Part shown: positions 7,753-16,291 of the stretch, piece after piece | Numbering within the stretch: the stretch's first letter is position 1 | Layout: each line of letters opens with the position of its first letter | Source: Halorubrum lipolyticum DSM 21995 | Lineage (GTDB): Archaea > Halobacteriota > Halobacteria > Halobacteriales > Haloferacaceae | Length of the DNA stretch: 60,237 nt | Assembly: GCF_000337375.1 (NCBI RefSeq) | Contig: NZ_AOJG01000009.1 | Location: 106,820-167,056 of the forward strand | Direction of reading: 5' to 3' | Translations under genes and position numbers: made by a program | The notes under the pieces: model-generated | What the model was told of the DNA's origin: nothing | What the model saw: the letters and a program-made list of their open reading frames with translations, nothing else | Databases searched by the model: none

Positions 7753-8750
7753 CGAGGTCTCGTTCGACCGTCCCCGATCTCGAAGGCGGGCAGCTGGCTC
7801 TCGATCAGCTCGCGGTCGTCCTCGAACCGCGGCGGGAGGTACAGCTCCGTCGCGTGGCCGGTCGCGTCGGGGTCCGCGAGCCCGGGAGCTCGCGGCCCGT
7901 CGGGGGTCGGCGCCTCGGTCGCGAGTTCGACGAGGAGCCCGCCCGGGCCGCGCACGTACAGCGAGTGGAAGAAGTGGCGGTCCTTCACCCGCGACACGTC
8001 GTAGTCGCGGTCGCGGAACAGGCCGTGCCAGTCGAGCAGCGCCTCGCGGTCGGGGACGCGCACGGCGGCGTGGTGGAGCGCGCCCGGCCCCTCGCGGAGG
8101 TACGGCGCGTCCCGGTCGAGCAGGTCGACGACGGTCGCGCGCTCGCCCGGCGCGCGGTACCGGATCCGGTCGCCGACCTCCGACTCGTACTCGAACCCGA
8201 GCGTTTGGAGGACGCTCGCCGTCCCGTACGGGTCGGCGGGGAGCGCGGTGACGCCGTACAGCCCGCGGATCGCGGCCGACTCGGGGACCGAGTCGGCGTC
8301 GGAAGCGCCGTCGTCGCTCTCGCCGATCCACGGGTCGCCGTCGACGTCGCTCTCGACCAGTTCGACGCGGGTGCCGGAGGGGTCGGAGACGGAGAGCGCG
8401 CGGTCGCCGAACCGGTCGGACGCCGAGACGTCCTCAACCGCGATCCCCCGGTCGGCCAGCCGCTCGCGCCAGTGGCCGAGCGAGCCCGGCGGGACCGCGA
8501 AAGCGACGGCGGCGTACCCGGGTTTCCCGGCGCGACCGGGGTCGCCGTGGGGGTCCGGGAAGACGGTAAACACGGATCCGGGCGAGCCCGTCGCGTCGCC
8601 GAAGTAGAGGTGGTACTGATGAACGTCCTCGTAGTTCACGGTCCGGCGCAGGAGCCGGAGCCCGAGGGCCTCCGCGTAGAACGCGGCGGCGGCCGCCGCG
8701 TCGCCGACGATTCCCGTCACGTGGTGGAGCCCGGACGTGTCAGAGGGCAT
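7749..8750 (-). CDS. Ring-cleaving dioxygenase, two VOC domains (MhqO-like)
   Basis: 333-aa glyoxalase/extradiol dioxygenase fold protein with two VOC modules. The first (about 6-130) starts GLHHVTGIVGDAAAAAAFY; the second (about 155-275) has LYGVTALPADPYGT and GALHHAAVRVPD. Likely metal ligands are H in GLHHVTG, H in LHHAA and the E in GGLLVELATE. The family cleaves hydroquinone-type rings. It is the first gene of a two-gene operon with the esterase. The start at 8750 (MPSDTSGLHHV) is preferred over an in-frame start 27 bases upstream because it places the domain normally. Confidence 0.87.
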   Translation of the reverse strand: MPSDTSGLHHVTGIVGDAAAAAAFYAEALGLRLLRRTVNYEDVHQYHLYFGDATGSPGSVFTVFPDPHGDPGRAGKPGYAAVAFAVPPGSLGHWRERLADRGIAVEDVSASDRFGDRALSVSDPSGTRVELVESDVDGDPWIGESDDGASDADSVPESAAIRGLYGVTALPADPYGTASVLQTLGFEYESEVGDRIRYRAPGERATVVDLLDRDAPYLREGPGALHHAAVRVPDREALLDWHGLFRDRDYDVSRVKDRHFFHSLYVRGPGGLLVELATEAPTPDGPRAPGLADPDATGHATELYLPPRFEDDRELIESQLPAFEIGDGRTRPR

Positions 8751-8829
8751 GCACCCACGGTGGGTCGCGCGCAGCAAACCGGTGTCGGTCGGGGAGGGAG
8801 CGGGCGGAGACCGTCGGCCGGCGATCGCC

Positions 8830-9195
8830 TCAGGCGATCCACAGCAGTCGGACGTTGCTCGCGGTGAGGTAGGTACCGACGAGCGTCAGGAGAACGGGCG
8901 GGAAGTAGTAGAGGAGCGCGTCGCCGTCGCGGGCGCCCGCGACGCTGATCCAGAGCATCACGAGGTAGACGGCGATTTTCAAGAGGACGAGCCCGCCGAG
9001 CCCGAACGAGTCGAGCGCGACGGCGACCACCGGGTTCGCCTCTCGGATCGCCGGCACGTACTCCAAGAAGGCGATCGTCGAGACCACGTCGCCGACGCCG
9101 TACGTCGCCGTCGCGGCGATCCACAGCCAGTAGAACTCCTGTGGCCGACGGCGGTAGGCCGGGCGTCGCCGCCGTCGATCGCGAGACCGGGACAC
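8830..9195 (-). CDS. Four-helix membrane protein
   Basis: About 121 aa. After an Arg-rich start, the protein reads QEFYWLWIAATATYGVGDVVSTI and has three or four hydrophobic helices ending in VGTYLTASNVRLLWIA. GDxxST near the first helix and the overall layout resemble small haloarchaeal DUF5658-type membrane proteins, but I am not certain of the family. The start is uncertain: the GTG at 9195 is the nearest good candidate, and longer in-frame starts run into the nth promoter. It converges on the dioxygenase gene's upstream region. Confidence 0.65.
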   Translation of the reverse strand: MSRSRDRRRRRPAYRRRPQEFYWLWIAATATYGVGDVVSTIAFLEYVPAIREANPVVAVALDSFGLGGLVLLKIAVYLVMLWISVAGARDGDALLYYFPPVLLTLVGTYLTASNVRLLWIA

Positions 9196-9341
9196 GCTTC
9201 GACCTGTCGGGGCGACGGCGTGAATCTGCCGGTTCGGGTCGTTGGGGCGGGGAGGCGAGGGGCGGGGAGACGGAACGGGGAGACGAGACGGGAGCGCTCC
9301 GCTTCCGGATCGTTCAATGGCGCCCGCGCGGAGGGATCGGC

Positions 9342-10025
9342 ATGGGAACGCCACTGGAGCCACGGGAGGAGCAGGTCGCGGAGGTCCTCGACCGGCTCTA
9401 CGAGGAGTATCCGGACTCGACCATCTCGCTGAACTACTCGAACCGGCTGGAGCTGCTCATCGCCGTGATCCTCTCCGCGCAGTGCACGGACGAGCGCGTG
9501 AACAAGGTCTGTGCCGATCTGTTCGAGACGTACGAGACGCCCGAGGAGTACGCGAACGCGCCCCAAGAGGAACTCGCGGAGGCGATCAACTCGATCACCT
9601 ACTACAACAACAAGGCGAAGTACATCCGGTCGGCCTGCGCCGACATCGCCGAGAAACACGACGGCGAGGTCCCCGACACCATGTCGGAGCTGACCGACCT
9701 GGCGGGCGTCGGCCGCAAGACCGCCAACGTCGTGCTCCAGCACGGCCACGACGTCGTCGAGGGGATCGTCGTCGACACCCACGTCCAGCGGCTCACCCGC
9801 CGTCTCGGGATCACGGAGGAGGAGAGCCCGACGGCGATCGAGCAGGACCTCCTCGGCGTGGTCCCCGAAGGCGACTGGCAGCAGTTCACGCACCTCATGA
9901 TCGACCACGGCCGCGCGACGTGTACCGCGATCAACCCGGACTGCGACGACTGCGCGCTCGCGGACGTGTGTCCCTCCGAGAAGGGCGACGGCGACGTGGA
10001 CCTGGCGAGCGGCGAGGCGTGGTAA
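9342..10025 (+). CDS. nth: Endonuclease III, DNA glycosylase/AP lyase
   Basis: 227-aa base-excision repair enzyme that removes oxidised pyrimidines and nicks AP sites. The helix-hairpin-helix LAGVGRKTANVVL (about 118-130) contains the catalytic Lys, and the catalytic Asp is in GIVVDTHVQRL. The C-terminal [4Fe-4S] loop has Cys spaced C-X6-C-X2-C-X5-C (CTAINPDCDDCALADVC). Length matches E. coli Nth plus a short acidic tail. The start at 9342 gives MGTPLEPREEQ; the longer open frame upstream is Arg/Gly-rich and not family-like. Confidence 0.95.
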   Translation: MGTPLEPREEQVAEVLDRLYEEYPDSTISLNYSNRLELLIAVILSAQCTDERVNKVCADLFETYETPEEYANAPQEELAEAINSITYYNNKAKYIRSACADIAEKHDGEVPDTMSELTDLAGVGRKTANVVLQHGHDVVEGIVVDTHVQRLTRRLGITEEESPTAIEQDLLGVVPEGDWQQFTHLMIDHGRATCTAINPDCDDCALADVCPSEKGDGDVDLASGEAW

Positions 10026-10157
10026 GCGGCCGAAACGGGGCTGTATAGGCGCATCCGGCGATCGGATGCGCGGGCGCGTTCGAGACGGGTATTTAAAGAC
10101 CCAAACGACGCGGGGAGATCGCCGATCCGTTCCATCAGAAAGAGAACTCGCTTCCGA

Positions 10158-10194
10158 GTTTATGTGTGTCCCCGGCGTATTCGCAAGTGAGGAG
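10158..10194 (+). promoter_or_regulatory. Promoter and ribosome-binding site of the DoxX gene
   Basis: TATA-like GTTTATGTGT at 10158-10167 and AGGAG at 10190-10194, about 8 bases before the ATG at 10202. This is one of the few genes here with a clear Shine-Dalgarno and a short leader. Confidence 0.55.
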
Positions 10195-10201
10195 AGACAC
10201 A

Positions 10202-10756
10202 ATGTCCACGAAAACCACAAACGAGTTCGGTGGGGAGATCGGCGGCGTCACGCTGTTGGGCAAGGCCCACTCGCTGTCGGCGCTGTTCATCGTCCTGCTT
10301 CGGGCGACCATCGGCGGGATGATCCTGTTCGCCGGCCTCGGGAAGGTTTCGGAGTGGCCGTTCGACGCGGCGGGGTACCTCGCGAACATCGACCCCGCGA
10401 GCCCGGTCAGCGGGCTGTACGCCGCGATGGCGTCGAACGCGGCGCTGATGGAGTTCGTCAACGTCTTCGTCCCGGCCACGCAGCTGCTCATCGGCGCGGC
10501 GCTCATCACGGGGGCGTTCGTCCGGCTGGCCGCCTTCGGCGGCGCGATGCAGATGATGCTGTTCTACCTCGGCGGGTGGAGCGGCGACGTGCTCGCGCTG
10601 TTCGACTCGACGCTGGTGTACGTGATCGTGTTCCTCACGGTCGCCGCGTTCGGCGCGGGCCGCGTCCTCGGACTCGACGCCTACATCGAGCGGTTCGAGG
10701 TCGGCGGGCAGGCGCTCGTCGAGAAGTTCCCGGCGCTCCGGTACGTCCTCGGCTGA
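10202..10756 (+). CDS. DoxX family membrane protein
   Basis: 184-aa protein with four membrane helices. The family pattern shows in the first helix, LSALFIVLLRATIGGMILFAGLGKV, followed by a periplasm-side segment ASPVSGLYAAMASN and a third helix with QLLIGAALITGAFVRLAA. DoxX-type proteins are often linked to thiosulfate:quinone oxidation or redox stress, but the family is broad and no partner gene is adjacent. Start 10202 is chosen because a Shine-Dalgarno lies just upstream; the in-frame ATG at 10166 does not have one. Confidence 0.88.
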   Translation: MSTKTTNEFGGEIGGVTLLGKAHSLSALFIVLLRATIGGMILFAGLGKVSEWPFDAAGYLANIDPASPVSGLYAAMASNAALMEFVNVFVPATQLLIGAALITGAFVRLAAFGGAMQMMLFYLGGWSGDVLALFDSTLVYVIVFLTVAAFGAGRVLGLDAYIERFEVGGQALVEKFPALRYVLG

Positions 10757-10902
10757 AGCGGGGACGAGCGCGGGTGCGGAGAGAGACTGGGCGCGCGAAC
10801 GCGCGCCGCCGACTCGTTTTCAGCAGACTTGGTTTTTAAGCGTCGTTTTGTCACAGAGAAGTGCCGTTGAGGGTATTCGCGTATCCGTTGAGGTCGGAGC
10901 GG

Positions 10903-11037
10903 TGGCTCTGTAGTGACCTGCTTCAAATCGCCGGTTGATCGCTTATAGACGGTTAACAGCGGATCGACGAGAACGACCTCCAAAGCCCCAGCTGCGAGGA
11001 CTCGCGGCAGGGCGAGAGCCTCGCGCCCTGTCGGCAC
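10903..11037 (-). repeat. Dispersed intergenic element, copy 2 (right half)
   Basis: Read on the minus strand it carries CTGGGGCTTTGGAGGTCG, a diverged GTTC box and TATAAGCGATC. The GCGAG-rich hairpin arm before the GGGGCTTTGG box is shared with copy 3. The TATAAG end points toward the doxX stop codon, so it is antisense and downstream of doxX. It also lies just upstream of gshA. It lacks the left block with ACTCAAAGGGG. Confidence 0.75.
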
Positions 11038-11061
11038 CGGCGCTCCGTTTCGGGTTCCACT

Positions 11062-11070
11062 CCTTATAAG
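11062..11070 (+). promoter_or_regulatory. TATA box of gshA
   Basis: CCTTATAAG is centred 30 bases before the ATG at 11096. The leader is therefore absent or a few bases long. Confidence 0.6.
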
Positions 11071-11095
11071 ACCGCGCGGGCGATACGGGGCGGTA

Positions 11096-12175
11096 ATGGA
11101 ACTCGGTTCGCGAGACGCGTTCGCCCGGATGGGGACCCTCGGCATCGAAGAGGAGTTCTACATCGTCGATGCCGACGGCCGCCCGACCTCGGGGACCGAC
11201 GATCTCGTCTACGGCCGGGACCCTCCGGAAGAAGTCCCGGAGGGATTCGACCACGAGCTATTTAAATGCACTATCGAGGCGCAGACGGAGCTGATCGAGG
11301 ACCCGTCGAACGCGGCCGACGCCCTCTCGACGGTGCGGGAGGCGCTCGTCGACCACGCCGCCGCCGACGGCTACCGGATCGCGGCCGCGGGCCTCCACCC
11401 GGCCGCGAAGTGGCGCGAGCTCGACCACGCCGAGAAACCGCGGTATCAGGCGCAACTCGACCGGATCCAGTACCCGCAACACCGCAACACCACGGCGGGG
11501 CTCCACGTCCACGTCGGCGTCGACGACGCGGACAAGGCCGTCTGGATCGCCAACCGACTCCGGTGGCACTGTCCGGTCCTGCTCGCGCTGTCGGCGAACT
11601 CTCCGTTCTGGAACGGCTTCGACACCGGGCTCGCGTCGGCTCGCGCGAAGATATTCGAGAACCTCCCGAACACGGGGATCCCTTCCGCGTTCGACGACTT
11701 CGACGCCTTCCAGCGCTACGAGCGCCGGATGGTCGAACAGGGCTCCATCGACGACCGCGGCGAGCTCTGGTTCGACGTGCGCCCCCACACCGGGCACGGC
11801 ACGGTCGAGGTGCGCGCGCCGGACGCCCAGCGCGACCCGGCGGTCACCCTCGCGATGGTCGAGTACGTCCGCGCCCTCGTCGTCGACTACGCCGAGCGAT
11901 ACGCGGACGGCGAGTCCCCGCCGACCCTGCGCCGGGAACTGTTAGACGAGAACAAGTGGCGCGCGATCCGCCGCGGCCACGACGCCTCCTTCGTGACCCG
12001 CGACGGCGAGGGGACGGTCTCGCTCGGCGAGGTCGTCGACGACGAGTGCGACCGGCTCGGGATCGACGGGATCCGCGCGGTGTACGAGGCGGAGAGCGGA
12101 ACCCGACGTCAGCGCCGGCTTCAGGAGGAAGGGGGCCTCGACGCGCTCTGTGACGACCTCGTGTTGTCACCGTAG
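11096..12175 (+). CDS. gshA: Glutamate-cysteine ligase, GCS2 family
   Basis: 359-aa ATP-dependent ligase joining Glu and Cys to gamma-glutamylcysteine, the main low-molecular-weight thiol reported in haloarchaea. Family marks are [13 protein letters not shown] near the start, the [11 protein letters not shown] segment, the central [25 protein letters not shown], and [21 protein letters not shown] late in the protein. Length fits the haloarchaeal GshA branch. No glutathione synthetase gene is adjacent, as expected where gamma-glutamylcysteine is the end product. Cytoplasmic. Confidence 0.95.
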   Translation: MELGSRDAFARMGTLGIEEEFYIVDADGRPTSGTDDLVYGRDPPEEVPEGFDHELFKCTIEAQTELIEDPSNAADALSTVREALVDHAAADGYRIAAAGLHPAAKWRELDHAEKPRYQAQLDRIQYPQHRNTTAGLHVHVGVDDADKAVWIANRLRWHCPVLLALSANSPFWNGFDTGLASARAKIFENLPNTGIPSAFDDFDAFQRYERRMVEQGSIDDRGELWFDVRPHTGHGTVEVRAPDAQRDPAVTLAMVEYVRALVVDYAERYADGESPPTLRRELLDENKWRAIRRGHDASFVTRDGEGTVSLGEVVDDECDRLGIDGIRAVYEAESGTRRQRRLQEEGGLDALCDDLVLSP

Positions 12176-12257
12176 GTCGGAAGAGTCGTCCGCCCCCGTT
12201 CCGTCGGAAGCGAAACGACGAGAAACGCTTTTGGGCGCGCGGACCGCAGTTTCCGGT

Positions 12258-12917
12258 ATGACTACGGACGATTCCGTCGACGACCCCGACGACGATTTCG
12301 ACGACGACCCCGCTTTCGACGACGACGGTCCCGATTCCGCTTCCGACGACGAGTCGCCGACCGAGCGCACCCGCGAGGAGCTCCGGAAGACCAAGGAGCG
12401 GCTCGGCGAGAGCGCGGACAAGGCCGTCAAGGGGTTCGACGACAACGTCGTCGACCTCCTCTCGTGGCTGCTCGACACCGAGACCCGCGCGCGGATCTAC
12501 GTCTTCCTCCGCGACAACCCGAACAGCACCAGCGACGAGGTCGCCGACGGAACGGGACTCTACCCGAGCACGGTCCGCGAGGCGCTCGCGGAGCTCCACG
12601 ACGAGGGGACCGTCGACCGCGACAAGCGGGAGGCGAGCGGCGCCGGCAACAACCCCTACGAGTACGAGGCGATCGCGCCGAGCGAGCTGGTACAGGGCGT
12701 CGTCGGCGACGTCCAGCGGGAGCTCAACGCCGTCTTCAACCTCGACCGCCGGCTGGGGGGAGAATCCCCCGACGGCGACACGGAGCCGGTGCAGATATCG
12801 GTCGGCGACGACGACGAGGACGAAGCCGAGGGCGATGAGAACGGTGACGCCGACGAGGAACCGATCGGCGACGACGAAACCGAGGGCGAAAGCGACGGAG
12901 ACGAGGGCGACCGCTAG
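12258..12917 (+). CDS. Winged-helix transcriptional regulator with acidic termini
   Basis: 219 aa. An Asp-rich N-terminus (1-40) leads to a helix with RTREELRKTKERLGE, then a winged helix-turn-helix (about 70-130: LLDTETRARIYVFLRDNPNSTSDEVADGTGLYPSTVREALAELHDEGTVDR). The C-terminus is another Asp/Glu tail. Similar haloarchaeal proteins are annotated as ArsR-like or HTH regulators; the target is unknown. TATA-like CGCTTTTGGG is centred about 28 bases before the ATG, so the transcript is probably leaderless. Confidence 0.85.
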   Translation: MTTDDSVDDPDDDFDDDPAFDDDGPDSASDDESPTERTREELRKTKERLGESADKAVKGFDDNVVDLLSWLLDTETRARIYVFLRDNPNSTSDEVADGTGLYPSTVREALAELHDEGTVDRDKREASGAGNNPYEYEAIAPSELVQGVVGDVQRELNAVFNLDRRLGGESPDGDTEPVQISVGDDDEDEAEGDENGDADEEPIGDDETEGESDGDEGDR

Positions 12918-12945
12918 GCGAGACCGGCCGCTCTCGGTTCAAGAC

Positions 12946-12955
12946 GTTTTAAGTC
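12946..12955 (+). promoter_or_regulatory. TATA box of coaD
   Basis: GTTTTAAGTC is centred 27 bases before the ATG at 12977, so the ATG is preferred over the in-frame TTG at 12971. Confidence 0.55.
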
Positions 12956-12976
12956 CCGCCCGCGCAACCGTTGTGC

Positions 12977-13471
12977 ATGAACGTCGCGCTGGGTGGTACG
13001 TTCGATCCCGTTCACGACGGCCACCGGAAGCTGTTCGAACGGGCGTTCGAGCTGGGTGACGTGACCGTCGGGCTCACGTCGGACGAGCTCGCGCCGAAGA
13101 CCCGACACGTCGAGCGGTACGTCCGCCCGTACGACCGCCGGAAGCGCGACCTCGAGGCAGAGCTGAGCGACCTCGCAGACGAGCACGGTCACGAGTTCGA
13201 GATCCGCGAGCTGACCGACCCGACCGGCATCGCCGTCGAGCCCGAGTTCGACGCGCTGATCGTCTCCCCGGAGACGAGAGAGGGAGGCGAACAGATCAAC
13301 GATATCCGCCGCGAGCGCGGCCACGACCCCCTCGAACTCGTCGTGGTCGACCACGTGGAGGCCGAGGACGGCGAGCGCATCTCTTCGACCCGGATCGTCG
13401 CCGGCGAGATCGACGAACACGGAAACCTCACCCCCGACCGAGAGGGGCGGGGGGCGACTCGCCCGGAATGA
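12977..13471 (+). CDS. coaD: Phosphopantetheine adenylyltransferase (archaeal type)
   Basis: 164-aa nucleotidyltransferase that adenylates 4'-phosphopantetheine to dephospho-CoA in coenzyme A synthesis. The family signature GGTFDPVHDGHRKLF (HXGH-like dinucleotide-binding motif) is at residues 6-20, and the second nucleotide loop ISSTRI is near 133. The acidic GEIDEHGNLTPD tail is typical of haloarchaeal copies. The start at 12977 fits the TATA box. Its stop overlaps the start of the next membrane protein gene by ATGA, so they are co-transcribed. Confidence 0.94.
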   Translation: MNVALGGTFDPVHDGHRKLFERAFELGDVTVGLTSDELAPKTRHVERYVRPYDRRKRDLEAELSDLADEHGHEFEIRELTDPTGIAVEPEFDALIVSPETREGGEQINDIRRERGHDPLELVVVDHVEAEDGERISSTRIVAGEIDEHGNLTPDREGRGATRPE

Positions 13472-14001
13472 CGGGGGACGAGGACCACGACGGCTCCGGA
13501 CGCTTCGCCGCCCTCGCTCGGGTCGCCCTCGGCGACGCGGGATTCGAGCGCGCCGCCGTCTGGAGCGCGGTCGGCTTCGCGGTCTCGTACGTCGCCTTCG
13601 ACGCGGTCGGAATCGCGGCCGACGCGGCGGCCTCGCTGGGAGCGACGGGAGTTCCACAGGGCCTCGCGGCCCCCGTCGCAGGGGCGCTCGCGGCCCTGAC
13701 CGCGGTCGGCGTCGTCGCCTTCGCCGCTGTCGGCGGTGGCGCGCTCCCCGCGGCCCTCCTCGCGTACGGCCCCTTCGCGGGGATTCTCCTGCGAACCTCG
13801 GGGCCGGAACCGTACGCGATACCGCTTTTCGACCCCATCCCCGTCTTCGTCGCGCTGGTCGAATCGTTGGGCCTGGCCGTCGCGGCCGCGGTCGCGGTCG
13901 GGGTCGCCGGCTACGCGGTCGGGCGCGTCGTCGCCGGAATCGGCGACGGTGCCGGCGAACGCGACGCGGAGGCGACCGAAGAGGCGACCGCAGACGACTG
14001 A
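13468..14001 (+). CDS. Ala/Gly-rich multi-span membrane protein
   Basis: 177 aa with about four hydrophobic helices and an acidic C-terminal tail (GERDAEATEEATADD). The start overlaps the coaD stop (ATGA), so the two are probably translated together. No conserved functional motif is recognised. It could be a small transporter-like or envelope protein, but the sequence does not decide this. Confidence 0.7.
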   Translation: MTGDEDHDGSGRFAALARVALGDAGFERAAVWSAVGFAVSYVAFDAVGIAADAAASLGATGVPQGLAAPVAGALAALTAVGVVAFAAVGGGALPAALLAYGPFAGILLRTSGPEPYAIPLFDPIPVFVALVESLGLAVAAAVAVGVAGYAVGRVVAGIGDGAGERDAEATEEATADD

Positions 14002-14029
14002 CGCGACCGCGAATACCTGACGCGACGAC

Positions 14030-15472
14030 TCAGTCGCCGTCGAGCGTCCCGTTGAGCACCTTCGCCGCGACGAGGATCGGGTCCCACACCGGCGAGAAGG
14101 GCGGCGCGTACGCGAGGTCCAGCCGCTCGACTTCCGGGACGGTCATGTCCGCCTCCAGCGCCGTCGCGAGCGTGTTGATCCGAATGGCCGCGCGGTCGGG
14201 GCCCGCGATGCTCCCGCCGATGAGGCGCCCGGTGTCGCGGTCGGCGACGAGGGTCACGTCGGTCGGGGCCGCCCCGGGGTAGTAGCCCGACCGAGAGCCG
14301 GCGGTCACCGTCTCGCGGACCGGGTCGAAGCCGGCCTCGCGGGCCGCCTCGTCTCCGACGAGTCCGACGCGGCCGGCCTCCATGTCGAACCCCTTCACGA
14401 CCGCGGTGCCCGCGATCTCGCCCACGGGCGACGGGTCGCCGGCGACGGTGGCGCCGATCGCCCGCCCCGCCCGGTTCGCGGTGAGCCCGAGCGGCATCCA
14501 CGCCTCCTCGCCGGTGACGGCGTGAACCGCGGTCGCGCAGTCGCCCGCGGCGTACACGTCGGGGAGGTTCGTCCGCCCGTACTCGTCGGTGCGGACCGCG
14601 CCGCCCGCGCCGAGTTCCACTCCCGTCCCGTCGAGGAGCTCGGTGTTCGGGCGGATCCCGACGCCGACGATCGCCATGTCGACGGGGAGCGTCTCGGCGC
14701 CGTCCGCGCCGCCGAACGCGATCCCCTCGATCCGGCCGTCGCCGACGAGCTCCTCGACCGGGGCGCTCGTGTGGACCGTCACGCCCTTCGCGTCCAGCTC
14801 GGTCTCGACGCGCTCGCCGACGGCCTCGCCGAAGTCCGAGAGGATGTGCCCGGAGCGGTGGAAGAGGTGCACGTCGAGCTCCCGCCCGACGAGCGCCTCG
14901 GCCATCTCGACGCCGACGTAGCCGCCGCCGACGATCGCCGCCGTCTCGGGAGCCTCCATCGCGGCGTTTCGGTCGACGCGCTCGCGGTCGACCGCGCTCA
15001 CGTCGGCGCGGTCGGGGTCGTACGCGTCCGGCTCGGCGACGTACGCGTCGATCGCGGCCGCGGTGTCCATGTTGTGAAGGGTGAAGGCCCCGTCCACCCC
15101 GTGCACGTCGAAGGGACCGGTCGACGCGCGGCCGCCGGTGGCCACGAGGAGGTCGTCGTACGCCTGCTCGAAGGAGTCGCCCTCGGTCGTCTCGACGGCG
15201 ACGGTCTTCGCGTCCGGATCGACGCCGACGACCTTGTGGCCGCGCCGGAGGTCGATCCCGCGGTCGGCGACCTCGCTCGGCGACAGCGAGAGGAGGTTCG
15301 ACATGCGCTCGACGCGCCCCTCGATGAAGTACGGCATCCCGCAGTAGGCGTACGAGATCCACTGGCCCATCTCGAAGACGACGACGTCGCGGTCGGGCGC
15401 CTCGCGGCGGAACTTGCTGGCCGCGCTCAGCCCTGCCGCGTCGGCACCCACGACGACGAACGGATCGCTCAT
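14030..15472 (-). CDS. FAD-dependent NAD(P)H oxidase/CoA-disulfide reductase family protein
   Basis: 480-aa pyridine nucleotide-disulfide oxidoreductase. The N-terminal FAD motif is VVVGADAAGLSAASKFRR, and the single redox Cys lies in ISYAYCGMPYFIEG, as in CoA-disulfide reductases and NADH oxidases. A second Rossmann motif is AAIVGGGYVGVEMAEAL, followed by the FAD loop VYAAGDCA and a dimerisation domain (about 340-460). The reaction is probably NAD(P)H-dependent reduction of a low-molecular disulfide or of oxygen; the substrate is undecided. Start 15472 (MSDPFVVVGAD) has a TATA-like box about 27 bases upstream. Confidence 0.87.
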   Translation of the reverse strand: MSDPFVVVGADAAGLSAASKFRREAPDRDVVVFEMGQWISYAYCGMPYFIEGRVERMSNLLSLSPSEVADRGIDLRRGHKVVGVDPDAKTVAVETTEGDSFEQAYDDLLVATGGRASTGPFDVHGVDGAFTLHNMDTAAAIDAYVAEPDAYDPDRADVSAVDRERVDRNAAMEAPETAAIVGGGYVGVEMAEALVGRELDVHLFHRSGHILSDFGEAVGERVETELDAKGVTVHTSAPVEELVGDGRIEGIAFGGADGAETLPVDMAIVGVGIRPNTELLDGTGVELGAGGAVRTDEYGRTNLPDVYAAGDCATAVHAVTGEEAWMPLGLTANRAGRAIGATVAGDPSPVGEIAGTAVVKGFDMEAGRVGLVGDEAAREAGFDPVRETVTAGSRSGYYPGAAPTDVTLVADRDTGRLIGGSIAGPDRAAIRINTLATALEADMTVPEVERLDLAYAPPFSPVWDPILVAAKVLNGTLDGD

Positions 15473-15550
15473 GGAGCCATCGACGGCGGGCGGTAACAAA
15501 AAGGCACGCCGGGGGTGCGACGCGTGCGCGTCGACGGAACGAGGTGCCGG

Positions 15551-16003
15551 CTACGTATCGCCGTCGTCCCCGTCGTCGGCCAGCCGCCCGAGCGTCTCCC
15601 GGGCGTTCTCGACGGCCGCCTCCTTCTTCGCCGGGTACGCCTCGACCTTCGCGCGGACGGTGATCCCGGGACCGAGGCGGACCTCGCCGCGGAACGCGGC
15701 CTGCTTGTCGACGCGGAGGAACAGCGCGCAGTTGTCGTCGACCCGCTGGTCGAGCTCGTCGATCACGCGGTCGACCTCGTCGAGTCCGGAGAGCCGGTCG
15801 AGGACGTGACGCATCCCGTCGGCGTTCTCGACGCGGGCCGAGAGCACGACGATCCGGTCGCCGTGGTGACCGACGTTCTCGACGCGGTCCAGCTCGACCT
15901 CATCGGGGAGGAACGTCCGGAGGGCGTCCGCGACCCGCTTCTCGTCCTCGGTGGCGTACGCGAACGCCCGGAGGTCGACGTAGTGGAAGGGGACTTTGGG
16001 CAT
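15551..16003 (-). CDS. RNA-binding protein, archaeal COG1325-type
   Basis: 150 aa. The start MPKVPFHYVDLRAFAYATEDEKRV and the segment NCALFLRVDKQAAFRGEVRLG match the archaeal family often annotated as an exosome-associated or predicted RNA-binding protein. A specific RNA target is not known. It lies 21 bases downstream of the small protein at 16025, so they may share a transcript. Cytoplasmic. Confidence 0.85.
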   Translation of the reverse strand: MPKVPFHYVDLRAFAYATEDEKRVADALRTFLPDEVELDRVENVGHHGDRIVVLSARVENADGMRHVLDRLSGLDEVDRVIDELDQRVDDNCALFLRVDKQAAFRGEVRLGPGITVRAKVEAYPAKKEAAVENARETLGRLADDGDDGDT

Positions 16004-16024
16004 GCGGGTCGGAAAAGGGGAGAG

Positions 16025-16213
16025 CTACTCCTCGCTCTCGACGGCGTCGAGAGCGTCCTCGGGGACGCCGGTCTCCTGACCGTCCTCGAAGCTGACCGTG
16101 TAGGTCGCGTCGCCGAACATCGTCTCCATGACCTGCGTGATCGTGCCCGTCTCGCCGTCGTACTCGCTGTGTTTGTCGTGGAGCACGACCTCGTCTTCCT
16201 TCTCGAAGCTCAT
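16025..16213 (-). CDS. Small conserved haloarchaeal protein (SH3/KOW-like)
   Basis: 62-aa acidic protein. The pattern EKEDEVVLHDKHSEYDGETGTITQVMETMFGDATYTVSFEDGQETG suggests a small beta barrel of the KOW/SH3 type. It is strongly haloarchaeal in character and I recognise no specific function. A TATA-like box is about 25 bases before the ATG. It sits directly upstream of the RNA-binding protein gene. Confidence 0.8.
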   Translation of the reverse strand: MSFEKEDEVVLHDKHSEYDGETGTITQVMETMFGDATYTVSFEDGQETGVPEDALDAVESEE

Positions 16214-16291
16214 GCGCTTCCTTCCGCTGGCACGCTTAAAAGCGCCCGGATTCGCGGCGATCGGTTGTCGCCGTCGCGTCGCCCGATCCCC

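Noticed and set aside
10903-11037. Repeat family as coding peptides (GALEVFTADPLSAIYK-like)
   Set aside because: One frame of the right half gives similar peptides in several copies, but starts and lengths differ, copies 1 and 4 end at once after TYK/IYK, and the covarying stem fits a structural explanation better.
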